Part shown: in pieces, positions 16,602-23,432 of the stretch
How the letters are laid out: each line of letters begins with the position of its first letter
Position numbering within the stretch: position 1 is the stretch's first letter
NCBI GenBank assembly: GCA_002337605.1
Contig: DDGL01000005.1
Span: forward strand, 1-31,798
Origin: Flavobacteriaceae bacterium UBA1903
GTDB taxonomy: Bacteria; Bacteroidota; Bacteroidia; Flavobacteriales; Flavobacteriaceae
Direction of reading: 5' to 3'
DNA length: 31,798 nucleotides
Notes under the pieces: model-generated
The model's database searches: none
The model's input: the letters and a program-made list of their open reading frames with translations, nothing else
Told to the model about the DNA's origin: nothing
Position numbers and translations under genes: made by a program

Positions 16602-17876
16602 TTAAAAAAGGTCGTCGCTGGTTATACTTTGAGTTCTTTTGCTGTAGTTTACAGAGCGTTTTACGAAGAAATCTCCGTGCTTTGTTCCAATAATCTCGTC
16701 ATCAAACCATTCGGTTTCGTCAACGAGAGCTTCATCTATTTCGAAAACTTTTTCGATACCGATGCTTTCTAAAGATTTATTGAAACGGTTCTTAAGGAAT
16801 TCATTAATCACATTTTTAGGTAAGAAATCTAACTCTCCTTCTTCAAAAATCCAGTCTACCAGATCTCCTTCAGCTTCAAAAGCATCTCTACACAGGTTTT
16901 GGATATTTTCGTGGTATTGTGGGGTAAACCATTCTGGGTGTTCGGTTTGTAATATTTTTATAAGATCTATCCCAAAATCTCCATGGATTTGTTCTTCTTT
17001 TGATGTTGCCTCCACTACGTTTGAAACTCCCTTCAACATATTTTTATGTTTGTTGAAAGCCATAATGATCAAAAATTGAGAAAACAAGGAAACATGTTCA
17101 ATAAATAAAGAGAATAGTAATACTGCTTCTGCGTACTCCTTATCATCGTCACTTTTAGAATTGCGCAATGCAGCTTCTAAATACTGTACACGCTTCATAA
17201 TAACAGGCTTTTTCTTAAGGGCCTTAAATTCTTTGTTAAGACCAAGAATTTCTAACAAGTGCGAATATGCATCTGCGTGACGCACTTCACTTTCGGCAAA
17301 GGTAGATCCTACGGCTCCTATTTCTGGCTTAGGCATTCTCTGGTGTAAATCGCCCCAAAAAGATTTTACAGCAACTTCAATCTGGGAGATAGCAAGCATG
17401 GTGTTTTTAATGGCACTACGCTCTGTTTTGTTTAACCTGGTTTTAAAATCCTGAATGTCGCTGGTAAAATTAAATTCTGTATGAATCCAATATGAGTGAC
17501 GAATGGCTGGAACATATTCGTATAATTGTGGATACTCATAAGGTTTTAGGCTTATGCGCTTTTCAAAAATATCGGTTTTACGTTCTTGAGCTCTTTTATT
17601 ACGATATAAGATGTAGGCTTTGGCAACGTCTGGAAAGCCACATTCCATCAATTTTGTCTCTACAATATCTTGTACTTCTTCTATAGTTGGGATATAGTTT
17701 GCGTCTCTTTCTTTACGCGTTAATAAAACTTTATAAACTGCAATAGCTACATTTTGAGCGTCTTCTTGTTCGCTCTCTTTAACCGCATTCATTGCTTTAA
17801 GAACGGCTGCAGTAATTTTGTCTAAATGAAAAGATTTTGTTGAATTGTCTCTCTTAATAATGTGTGTAATTTCCAT
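16602..17876 (-). CDS. nrdB: Class I ribonucleotide reductase radical subunit with N-terminal ATP-cone
   Basis: 424 residues. An ATP-cone occupies ~1-95 (ITHIIKRDNSTKSFHLDKIT, later VAKAYILYRNKR). The ferritin-like radical domain follows. Likely metal ligands are about E167, E197, H200 (AESEVRHADAY), E260 (FIEHVS), E295 and H298 (KEEQIHGDF). Tyr204 sits at the position of the radical Tyr122 of E. coli. NrdB-linked ATP-cones are known from Flavobacteriaceae, for example Leeuwenhoekiella blandensis, where dATP binding to NrdB inhibits the enzyme; related members use a dimanganese cofactor. Fe or Mn cannot be decided here. First gene of the nrdBA operon. Confidence 0.95.
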   Translation of the reverse strand: MEITHIIKRDNSTKSFHLDKITAAVLKAMNAVKESEQEDAQNVAIAVYKVLLTRKERDANYIPTIEEVQDIVETKLMECGFPDVAKAYILYRNKRAQERKTDIFEKRISLKPYEYPQLYEYVPAIRHSYWIHTEFNFTSDIQDFKTRLNKTERSAIKNTMLAISQIEVAVKSFWGDLHQRMPKPEIGAVGSTFAESEVRHADAYSHLLEILGLNKEFKALKKKPVIMKRVQYLEAALRNSKSDDDKEYAEAVLLFSLFIEHVSLFSQFLIIMAFNKHKNMLKGVSNVVEATSKEEQIHGDFGIDLIKILQTEHPEWFTPQYHENIQNLCRDAFEAEGDLVDWIFEEGELDFLPKNVINEFLKNRFNKSLESIGIEKVFEIDEALVDETEWFDDEIIGTKHGDFFVKRSVNYSKRTQSITSDDLF

Positions 17877-18112
17877 AATACCCCAATCAAAAATTTGTGT
17901 TACTCTGTGTAGTAAATATCACATTATTTTGAAAGAATTTTGAAAATTTTAAGTTGGTTTCTCAACACTGTTATTAACAAAAGGTTAAGAATTCAATCGT
18001 TGCAGGCTTTCAGGGGAATTTGCGAAATATCAACATACGTTTGTTAAAAAGTATTGTTGTTTTATTCACAATAATGAAGGTTTCCGTTGTATGAATGACA
18101 GTGCATAGATCG
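17877..18112. other. Upstream region of nrdBA without a recognisable gene
   Basis: AT-rich stretch forming most of the 321-bp gap between nrdB and the next gene. It should hold the nrdBA promoter. I looked for the NrdR box (ACACwATATnnwGTGT type) and did not find a convincing one; TGTGTTACTCTGTGTAGT (17894-17911) is only loosely similar. No open frame longer than about 15 codons with a plausible start was seen. Confidence 0.5.
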
Positions 18113-18147
18113 CAAAAAAAAGCTGCCACATACATTTGAAGTAGCAA
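18113..18147 (-). terminator. Probable terminator of the LolA-like gene
   Basis: On the minus strand, TGCTAC - 11-nt loop - GTGGCA (one G-U pair) is followed by GC and eight T residues. It lies about 50 bp downstream of the stop codon at 18198. Confidence 0.55.
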
Positions 18148-18197
18148 TATTTCAGCAGAAACGCACAAAGAAAAGTTTTAGCGTTAAAGCGATTTTT

Positions 18198-18908
18198 CTA
18201 GTTTTCAGTAATTGTATCTGTCCCTAAATGCGTGTCATCCTTATTATAATACCAGGCTCTCACCTTCGGCATTTTAATTCCTTCTACGGTGCTTTCTTCA
18301 GAAAGTAGGATATATTCTCCCGTGTCTTTCCCTGCACCGTCTGGTTCGCCTTTAAAAAATTGATATACCTCCATAGCAAAGGTGGTAGGATTAAAATAAA
18401 AAAACCATACATCATTACCTATGGCTTCGTCATAGGTTACTTTTAGTTTCAAATATTCTTTTTCTTTAAACGTTACCTTTTCAACAGTTGGAGCAAGGTT
18501 TGCGCCAGGGTCTTTCAGCTTCATAGGAAGTCCATAGAGGTAGGTATAGTAGTTTTTGTAGAGGGTTGCTGTTTCACAGGGTGTTCTCGCTCCAGCTTGG
18601 GCAATAGAGTCGGTAATGCTGGTTTTACAACGTCCTTTATCTAGGGTAAAAGTGGTTGTGTCTCCATCGCGTTTCGCAACTAAGTTAAAATAGTCTGCCG
18701 GCAAGTTAAGGGTTATAGTACTTACCCTCTCTGGGCTTGCAGGAGTTGTCATGGTTACTTGAAATGTACTATTAAACTGGTCCCAGTTTCCGTTTGGGTC
18801 GTGATAGTGTATTGCTTTTTCTAAAACCTGAGAAGCATTCAGCTTTTGGGCAGAAAGACCAGTACTATTAAAAATGAATAGTAAGGCTAGCGGGATGTAT
18901 AATTTCAT
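18198..18908 (-). CDS. Secreted LolA-like protein (DUF6503-type), function unknown
   Basis: A 236-residue exported protein with signal peptide ~1-20 (ends GLSAQ). The body starts with ASQVLEKAIHYHDPNGNWDQ and is a run of amphipathic beta strands that alternate with turns (TFQVTMTTP, YFNLVAKRDGDTTTF, YLKLKVTYDEAIGNDVWFFY, TFAMEVYQFF). This matches the general pattern of LolA/outer-membrane lipoprotein-sorting-like beta sheets common in Flavobacteriaceae. I believe the family is DUF6503, but could not confirm it. Two cysteines (~112 and ~126) could form a disulphide. It is a single gene with its own terminator. Confidence 0.75.
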   Translation of the reverse strand: MKLYIPLALLFIFNSTGLSAQKLNASQVLEKAIHYHDPNGNWDQFNSTFQVTMTTPASPERVSTITLNLPADYFNLVAKRDGDTTTFTLDKGRCKTSITDSIAQAGARTPCETATLYKNYYTYLYGLPMKLKDPGANLAPTVEKVTFKEKEYLKLKVTYDEAIGNDVWFFYFNPTTFAMEVYQFFKGEPDGAGKDTGEYILLSEESTVEGIKMPKVRAWYYNKDDTHLGTDTITEN

Positions 18909-18991
18909 AGGGTGTTGTTTTCGTAGTTAAAGATAGGCAACAATACCAAAACGGGTTTTTAGTAGGAGATACCGTTTTGTAATATAGTAAG

Positions 18992-19024
18992 AAACCCCAT
19001 ACCGGCCGTGCCAATATGGGGTTT
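18992..19024 (-). terminator. Terminator downstream of the phosphate transporter gene
   Basis: AAACCCCATA (18992-19001) and TATGGGGTTT (19015-19024) form a perfect 10-bp stem around a GC-rich loop. It lies 22 bp after the transporter stop. The T-run is somewhat better on the plus strand (GGGGTTTTAATTA), so the structure may work in both directions. Confidence 0.7.
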
Positions 19025-19046
19025 TAATTACATTACTGTGGGGTTG

Positions 19047-21311
19047 TTACTCACGCTTATAACTTGAGTAATACTCTTCCATCAGGTTCATGATGCCGGT
19101 AGTGAGATCTTTTGTTTCCAGCAATATATTAAAATACAGGGTTGTATTTTTAGGACTGGACTCTTCACTACGTGTACGATCTATTTGCTTCTGAATTTTA
19201 TCTGAAAGCATCGTTTCTAATTCAGTTTTTCTGGTTAATACAAAGCTAATACGTTCAAACTTTCGGCTGTTAAAGACTTCTTCTATTTCTTCCAGAACCG
19301 AACTCAAGGTCTGGTCTATTTCCTGAAGGTCTTTAATCTGACTGAACTTTAACTTCTTATGATTGTTGTTAATGTGCTTATAACTTTTCTTAGCGATGAA
19401 GTCTAAGGACTGTGATATGTCGGTAAGGAATGCCAGAATTGTGATGTAGAAATTACTTCCGCGTACACTTGTCTCATCCAGATTTTTAATAAGGTAGAAT
19501 ATATTGTCCCGCAATTCTTCAATTTCGGCATCTAATTTATCTACTTGCTTTCTTCCTTTCTTAAGTCCTTTAGAATCTTCTTTGGCAATTCCTTTCAGTA
19601 CAATGGTGTAAATCTTGTTGGTGCGTGATATCACATTTGTAATGTTATCGGCACTTTCAGAGATAATTCCTTGTACTGTGCTACTCTCGCTCTTTTTAAG
19701 CTTGCTTGGGTCTAAGGAAATTTCACCTTTCTTCTTATGCGAAAGATAGTTTCTTACTAACAACAGCGCCGTTAACAATAACAGGATCGGGGTCATTATT
19801 TCTTTGTTCCAGTGTATCAGGAATACTACTACCCCACAAGCGATAAAAGCACCAAAAGCAGTAAAAAACCACCCGCCAATAACGTTAAGCACTCCAGCAA
19901 CACGGTATACAGCACTTTCTCTACCCCATGCTCTATCGGCCAGGGAGGTACCCATAGCTACCATGAAAGTAACATAGGTGGTAGAAAGAGGAAGTTTCAT
20001 CGTAGTTGCAATTGAGATTAAAACACCAGCTACCATAAGGTTTACAGACGCTCTGATCATATCGAAAGCAGGAGCATTTATACTTTGGTCCTTGGTAAGT
20101 GCTTTTGTATCGGGTTTTTCGAAACTTTTATTAATTCTCTCCTGCATCGTTGCAGGAATTATTTTGCCCAGGCCAAAAGATAGTCCGGTTGTTCCTCTAA
20201 CTATAAGCCTGGAAAGCATATTGGGTTCAAATTTTTCATGAGTTTCTCCTTGGCGAGACAAGCTTATTTCGGTTTCGGCAACAGATTTAGCTTTTTTAGA
20301 GAGCCAAAGGGTTAACACCATAATAGCACCTGCAATAAAAAGTAATAAGGGCTCTGCTGGAACTTTAGTTTCTAAAACTTCCATAGAGAACAAGCTAGCA
20401 TCGACACCTGAGGCTGACCAGAATTCATACGAGTGAAAAGCAGCCATAGGCACACCAATGAAGTTTACTAAATCGTTTCCGGAAAAAGCCAGTGCCAATC
20501 CAAAGGTTCCAACAGCAATTACAATAATTAAAATACTCTTTTTGAATATTTTTTGAAACGCATACGAAAACAAGGTGAAGAACACCAGGCCACTTCCTAT
20601 GATGATAAGCTCATTCCCTTCAATTACATCTTTAAAATCACCATAATAAGGAGTTCCTTTAAGACCTTTCATAAAGATAAAATAACCAATAGCCGATAAT
20701 GCTACACCGCCAAACACGGCACCAAAATGCTTCATCTTATCTTTATAATGAAAGCTAAAGATCATTCTGGAAATCCATTGCACTAAGGCTCCCACAGAAA
20801 AAGCGATAAGGACAGATAGTAAGATCCCCATGATTATTTCAAAAGCTTTGGCTGTGTTAATGTATTCTCCAAGATTGGCAAGGGTTTCAGTATCCGACTT
20901 GCTTATTTTTATAAGCGACATCACTACTGCAGCTCCCAGTAAGTTGAAAACAATAGAAACCGTGGTAGAGGTTGGTAAACCAAGCGTGTTAAAGAAATCC
21001 AGTAGCAGAATATCTGTGATCATTACTGCCATAAATATGACCATGATCTCATCGAAATAAAACTGCCCGGGGACAAAAATACCTTTTCTGGCAACTTCCA
21101 TCAATCCACTGGAAAAGACGGCGCCTATAAAAATACCAAGACTCGCTACAATCATAATGGTTCGCATTGAAATTGCTTTGGAACCAATAGCAGAGTTTAA
21201 AAAATTAACAGCGTCGTTACTTACTCCTACGACGATATCTATCACGGCTAAAACAACTAATGCAATTAGCATGAATAAATAAATATTTTCCATATTAAAT
21301 AGTGCTTCCAT
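19047..21311 (-). CDS. PiT family inorganic phosphate transporter with PhoU-like C-terminal domain
   Basis: A 754-residue inner-membrane phosphate:cation symporter. Two inverted PiT signatures are present: VGVSNDAVNFLNSAIGSKA near residues 27-45 and LAFSGNDLVNFIGVPMAAF near ~275, plus LGLPTSTTVSIVF and the late MKLPLSTTYVTFMVAMGT. After ~12 helices comes a ~190-residue cytoplasmic helical tail (from about 560: STVQGIISESADNITNVISR, then NLDETSVRGSNFYITILAFL) of the PhoU/DUF47 kind, a fusion often seen in Bacteroidota. An alternative start at ATG 21293 is possible. It lies 57 bp downstream of the porin O/P gene, same strand, but has its own promoter candidate. Confidence 0.93.
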   Translation of the reverse strand: MEALFNMENIYLFMLIALVVLAVIDIVVGVSNDAVNFLNSAIGSKAISMRTIMIVASLGIFIGAVFSSGLMEVARKGIFVPGQFYFDEIMVIFMAVMITDILLLDFFNTLGLPTSTTVSIVFNLLGAAVVMSLIKISKSDTETLANLGEYINTAKAFEIIMGILLSVLIAFSVGALVQWISRMIFSFHYKDKMKHFGAVFGGVALSAIGYFIFMKGLKGTPYYGDFKDVIEGNELIIIGSGLVFFTLFSYAFQKIFKKSILIIVIAVGTFGLALAFSGNDLVNFIGVPMAAFHSYEFWSASGVDASLFSMEVLETKVPAEPLLLFIAGAIMVLTLWLSKKAKSVAETEISLSRQGETHEKFEPNMLSRLIVRGTTGLSFGLGKIIPATMQERINKSFEKPDTKALTKDQSINAPAFDMIRASVNLMVAGVLISIATTMKLPLSTTYVTFMVAMGTSLADRAWGRESAVYRVAGVLNVIGGWFFTAFGAFIACGVVVFLIHWNKEIMTPILLLLTALLLVRNYLSHKKKGEISLDPSKLKKSESSTVQGIISESADNITNVISRTNKIYTIVLKGIAKEDSKGLKKGRKQVDKLDAEIEELRDNIFYLIKNLDETSVRGSNFYITILAFLTDISQSLDFIAKKSYKHINNNHKKLKFSQIKDLQEIDQTLSSVLEEIEEVFNSRKFERISFVLTRKTELETMLSDKIQKQIDRTRSEESSPKNTTLYFNILLETKDLTTGIMNLMEEYYSSYKRE

Positions 21312-21324
21312 GGCGCAAATGTCA

Positions 21325-21353
21325 CAAATTAAATGAGCCCATTTGTTACCAAA
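21325..21353 (-). promoter_or_regulatory. Candidate promoter of the phosphate transporter gene
   Basis: On the minus strand, TTTG at 21353-21350, 18 bp of spacing, then TAATTTG at 21331-21325. This is close to the Bacteroidota -33/-7 pattern and lies 14 bp upstream of the first ATG. Confidence 0.45.
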
Positions 21354-21368
21354 TTGTTATCTCTTTTA

Positions 21369-22571
21369 TTAAAAATGTAATTCAAATCCAGTTCTTACCA
21401 TGATATTGTCTTCGCTACCATCTAGGGTAGTATAACTCACGTCTCCCTGAACTTTTAATTTATGTCCTACAATATATTTTGACACCCCTAAGGTATATTG
21501 GTCTTCAGGGGCTCTCCCTGTCACCATTTTATAGTCGGTAGTTGTAAAACGACCTGTAATTTCGTAATTACTTTTGAATAAATAGCTTGCCTGGCCATTA
21601 AATGCGTTTCCAACACGTACAATCTCTCCAGTTTCGGTACCGTCTGCTTCCCTAACAATAGGTGCCTCTGCATCGCGTGAGGCGTATTCTGTCATTACCG
21701 CAAAGCCTTTGTATTTAAACATGGCATCTGCAAAGAATGTAGTAATGTCTGTTTCATACAAGCTACCATCTTCCAAAAACATATAGGAACCCAGGTTGCT
21801 TCTTGTTTTAACAGCATCGTTATTGTAGTCGTAGGTAATCCCGATCATTAATTTAGGAGATGCTTCTCTTTTTAGATCGCCTTGGGTATAGTCGCCTTTG
21901 GATGCAAATTTTCCAAATGGTAAAAACTCTAAACGTCCCGTATACTGTAAGCCACCTTCGTTTCCCTGGGTTATATTTCGTCCTTCTCCTTGCGATACAG
22001 CTACTTTTTCCCGAGTCCAGAAATTGCCTCCCAGATTAGTTTCGTGGCGTAATTGGATCCCTACGTCCCTATCGATATTAAAATTGCTGTTTAATAAAGA
22101 GCGGTCAATCAATTGCAAATTTGCTGAAGAAACCACACGCTCTACGTTCCCAGGAAGCTTCGTTTGTCCTGCCCAAAGCTCGAAATTTTCATAGAAATTC
22201 CACATCACTACGGCGTCCAGAATAATACGAGGGGTATTCCGGTTAAATTGACTGGCTCCTGAAACATCACGGTTCGAGAGACCCAATTCAATTTTATATT
22301 TCAGTTTAGGAGTATACGCAAAACCGTCAAATTTTAGACGCGCTCTTCTTATGGAGAAGTTGTATTCAGCAGCATCATAACTATCGCCGTTATAGTTCCA
22401 TCGGGTGTTGAATCTGCTTTGAATGCGAGGGGCAAACCTTACGCTGAAGGAACTGTCCTTCGCTACAAAATTGATAAGGCCTTTACCAAATTTGTTATCA
22501 CTAATTTCTTGTGCGGTAGCTGAATTTATAAGAATACATGCCAAACCCACAAGTAGGTAAGTTAATCTCAT
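21369..22571 (-). CDS. Porin of the OprO/OprP (phosphate-selective) family
   Basis: About 400 residues with a signal peptide (MRLTYLLVGLACILINSATAQ). The body is a porin-type beta barrel: repeated strand-turn patterns such as YNFSIRRARLKFDGFAYTPK, LKYKIELGLSNRD, VVMWNFYENFELWAGQTKLP and a C-terminal aromatic residue (GFELHF). This is the porin O/P family, which includes phosphate- and polyphosphate-selective channels. Pairing with a PiT transporter and with candidate Pho boxes supports phosphate uptake. The frame opens at TTG 22601, but that codon lies inside the TAGTTCTTTG promoter element. ATG 22571 precedes a perfect signal peptide, so I take it as the start. Confidence 0.9.
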   Translation of the reverse strand: MRLTYLLVGLACILINSATAQEISDNKFGKGLINFVAKDSSFSVRFAPRIQSRFNTRWNYNGDSYDAAEYNFSIRRARLKFDGFAYTPKLKYKIELGLSNRDVSGASQFNRNTPRIILDAVVMWNFYENFELWAGQTKLPGNVERVVSSANLQLIDRSLLNSNFNIDRDVGIQLRHETNLGGNFWTREKVAVSQGEGRNITQGNEGGLQYTGRLEFLPFGKFASKGDYTQGDLKREASPKLMIGITYDYNNDAVKTRSNLGSYMFLEDGSLYETDITTFFADAMFKYKGFAVMTEYASRDAEAPIVREADGTETGEIVRVGNAFNGQASYLFKSNYEITGRFTTTDYKMVTGRAPEDQYTLGVSKYIVGHKLKVQGDVSYTTLDGSEDNIMVRTGFELHF

Positions 22572-22580
22572 TACAATCGA

Positions 22581-22594
22581 TTTAAGTTTTTGTC
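22581..22594. repeat. Inverted repeat arm in the porin leader (partner at 22712-22725)
   Basis: TTTAAGTTTTTGTC here is the exact reverse complement of GACAAAAACTTAAA at 22712-22725. Complementarity continues for four more pairs (CGAT) after a one-base bulge. In the porin mRNA this arm lies 9 nt upstream of the ATG. Confidence 0.8.
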
Positions 22595-22613
22595 GCTGCA
22601 AAGAACTAAAATC

Positions 22614-22642
22614 AATGTTAGTTTAATGTTACGTAATGGTTA
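22614..22642. promoter_or_regulatory. Candidate PhoB-type box upstream of the porin gene
   Basis: AATGTTA at 22614-22620 and again at 22625-22631 (11-bp period), with a third degenerate copy AATGGTTA at 22635-22642. In the porin direction this reads TAACATT-AAAC-TAACATT and ends about 6 bp before a TAGTTCTTTG promoter element. The 7+4 direct-repeat spacing is that of known PhoB boxes. Assignment to PhoB is inference. Confidence 0.55.
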
Positions 22643-22663
22643 AGTTTAAATATTTTTTAAAAC

Positions 22664-22690
22664 TAAAAAGGCTACCCCTAGAGGTAGCCT
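22664..22690 (-). terminator. Intrinsic terminator in the minus direction with no annotated gene feeding it
   Basis: AGGCTACC / GGTAGCCT form a perfect 8-bp stem (22669-22676 with 22683-22690) around a 6-nt loop. On the minus strand it is followed directly by TTTTAG. On the plus strand there is no T-run, so the direction is clear. It lies between two divergent genes. Confidence 0.7.
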
Positions 22691-22826
22691 AAACACATGT
22701 ACAGTTTAGTTGACAAAAACTTAAACGATGCACGAGTGTAAAAGTATTTTACTCTTACAAAATAAGTACATCCGTATAGCTTAAATGTAACCTAAACATT
22801 AAGCTATTATTAAGTATTTTGAGCTT

Positions 22827-22857
22827 CCAATGTTAAGTTTTAAAAACTTAACATTGG
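22827..22857. repeat. 31-nt palindrome containing AATGTTA half-sites
   Basis: CCAATGTTAAGTTTT - A - AAAACTTAACATTGG: 15-bp perfect arms around one base. Each arm carries the AATGTTA core seen in the nearby direct-repeat boxes. It may be a hairpin in RNA or a symmetric operator. Confidence 0.75.
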
Positions 22858-22890
22858 ATAAATAGCTGAATTACAGTGTTTTAAAACTCT

Positions 22891-22908
22891 AATGTTACCT
22901 TAATGTTA
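22891..22908. promoter_or_regulatory. Candidate PhoB-type box upstream of the MORN-like gene
   Basis: AATGTTA at 22891-22897 and at 22902-22908, 11-bp period, ending 8 bp before the -33 element of the plus-strand promoter. Its orientation relative to this gene is opposite to that of the porin box, so it could also drive a minus-strand transcript. Confidence 0.5.
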
Positions 22909-22916
22909 TGAAAACC

Positions 22917-22947
22917 TTTCAAAATTGTTAACTATGTTGTATTTTTG
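22917..22947 (+). promoter_or_regulatory. Promoter of the MORN-like gene
   Basis: TTTC at 22917-22920, exactly 19 bp of spacing, then TATTTTTG at 22940-22947, a full match to TAnnTTTG. The ATG follows 28 bp later after an A-rich leader. Confidence 0.65.
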
Positions 22948-22975
22948 GTAAACAGAACGATAAAAAAAATATATT

Positions 22976-23356
22976 ATGAAAAATATTCTTTCCCTTTTAG
23001 TAGTGTGCTTATTTGCTAATGTAGCCGTAGCACAATGTAGTAAAACGTGTGCTAAAGAAGTAAAAGACAAGTTTGTCTTGGTTGATGGGCTTGTTGAAGC
23101 TACTTTATATCATGACAACGGGGCAGTTGCCCAAACAGGATTTTATACCCAAGAGAATAAATTGCAGGGCGAATGGATAAGTTATGATGCTAATGGGAAA
23201 AAATTGGCTGTAGCTGAATATGATAATGGAAATAAAGTAGGAACCTGGAAGTTTTACCAGGGAGATACTATGAAAGAAGTAACCTATACAAATTCTAAAA
23301 TTGCTAAAGTAAGTACCTGGGAATCCAAAGATACTAGAGTGGTATCTTATAAGTAA
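22976..23356 (+). CDS. Small secreted protein with MORN-like repeats
   Basis: A 126-residue exported protein; signal peptide ~1-19 (ends VAVAQ) followed by CSKTC, which may form a disulphide. The rest is about three MORN-variant units of ~22 residues: ATLYHDNGAVAQTGFYTQEN, LQGEWISYDANGKKLAVAEY and VGTWKFYQGDTMKEVTYTN. Such proteins are common in Flavobacteriaceae and are often loosely labelled YwqK-like or membrane-binding proteins. A true antitoxin role has no support here. A strong promoter and a candidate Pho box lie upstream, so it may respond to phosphate starvation. It ends at a shared terminator facing the beta-helix lipoprotein gene. Confidence 0.85.
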   Translation: MKNILSLLVVCLFANVAVAQCSKTCAKEVKDKFVLVDGLVEATLYHDNGAVAQTGFYTQENKLQGEWISYDANGKKLAVAEYDNGNKVGTWKFYQGDTMKEVTYTNSKIAKVSTWESKDTRVVSYK

Positions 23357-23377
23357 TTGAATACTCTTTAAAATAGT

Positions 23378-23413
23378 AAAAGGGCGATCAAACATAGTTT
23401 GACCGCCCTTTTT
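23378..23413. terminator. Bidirectional terminator
   Basis: AAAAGGGCGATCAAAC (23378-23393) pairs with GTTTGACCGCCCTTTT (from 23397) with one imperfect pair and a 3-nt loop. It is flanked by A-run and T-run. It lies between the convergent MORN-like and beta-helix lipoprotein genes. Confidence 0.85.
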
Positions 23414-23432
23414 AGCTAATTATAAATGAGAA

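Larger units (their letters stand above)
22664..22860 (-). ncRNA. Candidate small RNA or structured leader between porin and MORN-like genes
   Basis: The minus strand carries a clean intrinsic terminator at 22690-22664 with no gene upstream of it. Further upstream lie two more hairpins (22734-22756 and the perfect 22827-22857 palindrome) and a direct-repeat box at 22891-22908. If transcription starts near 22860, the product would be ~190 nt. It would contain TTTAAGTTTTTGTC, complementary to the porin mRNA just before its ATG. The 5' end is a guess; no conserved RNA family was recognised. Confidence 0.25.

Noticed and set aside
17890..17925. NrdR box before nrdBA
   Set aside because: Only loose TGTG/CACA similarity; no pair of sites matching the NrdR consensus.
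22599..22601. TTG 22601 as the porin start codon
   Set aside because: It lies inside the TAGTTCTTTG promoter-like element, and ATG 22571 directly precedes a complete signal peptide.
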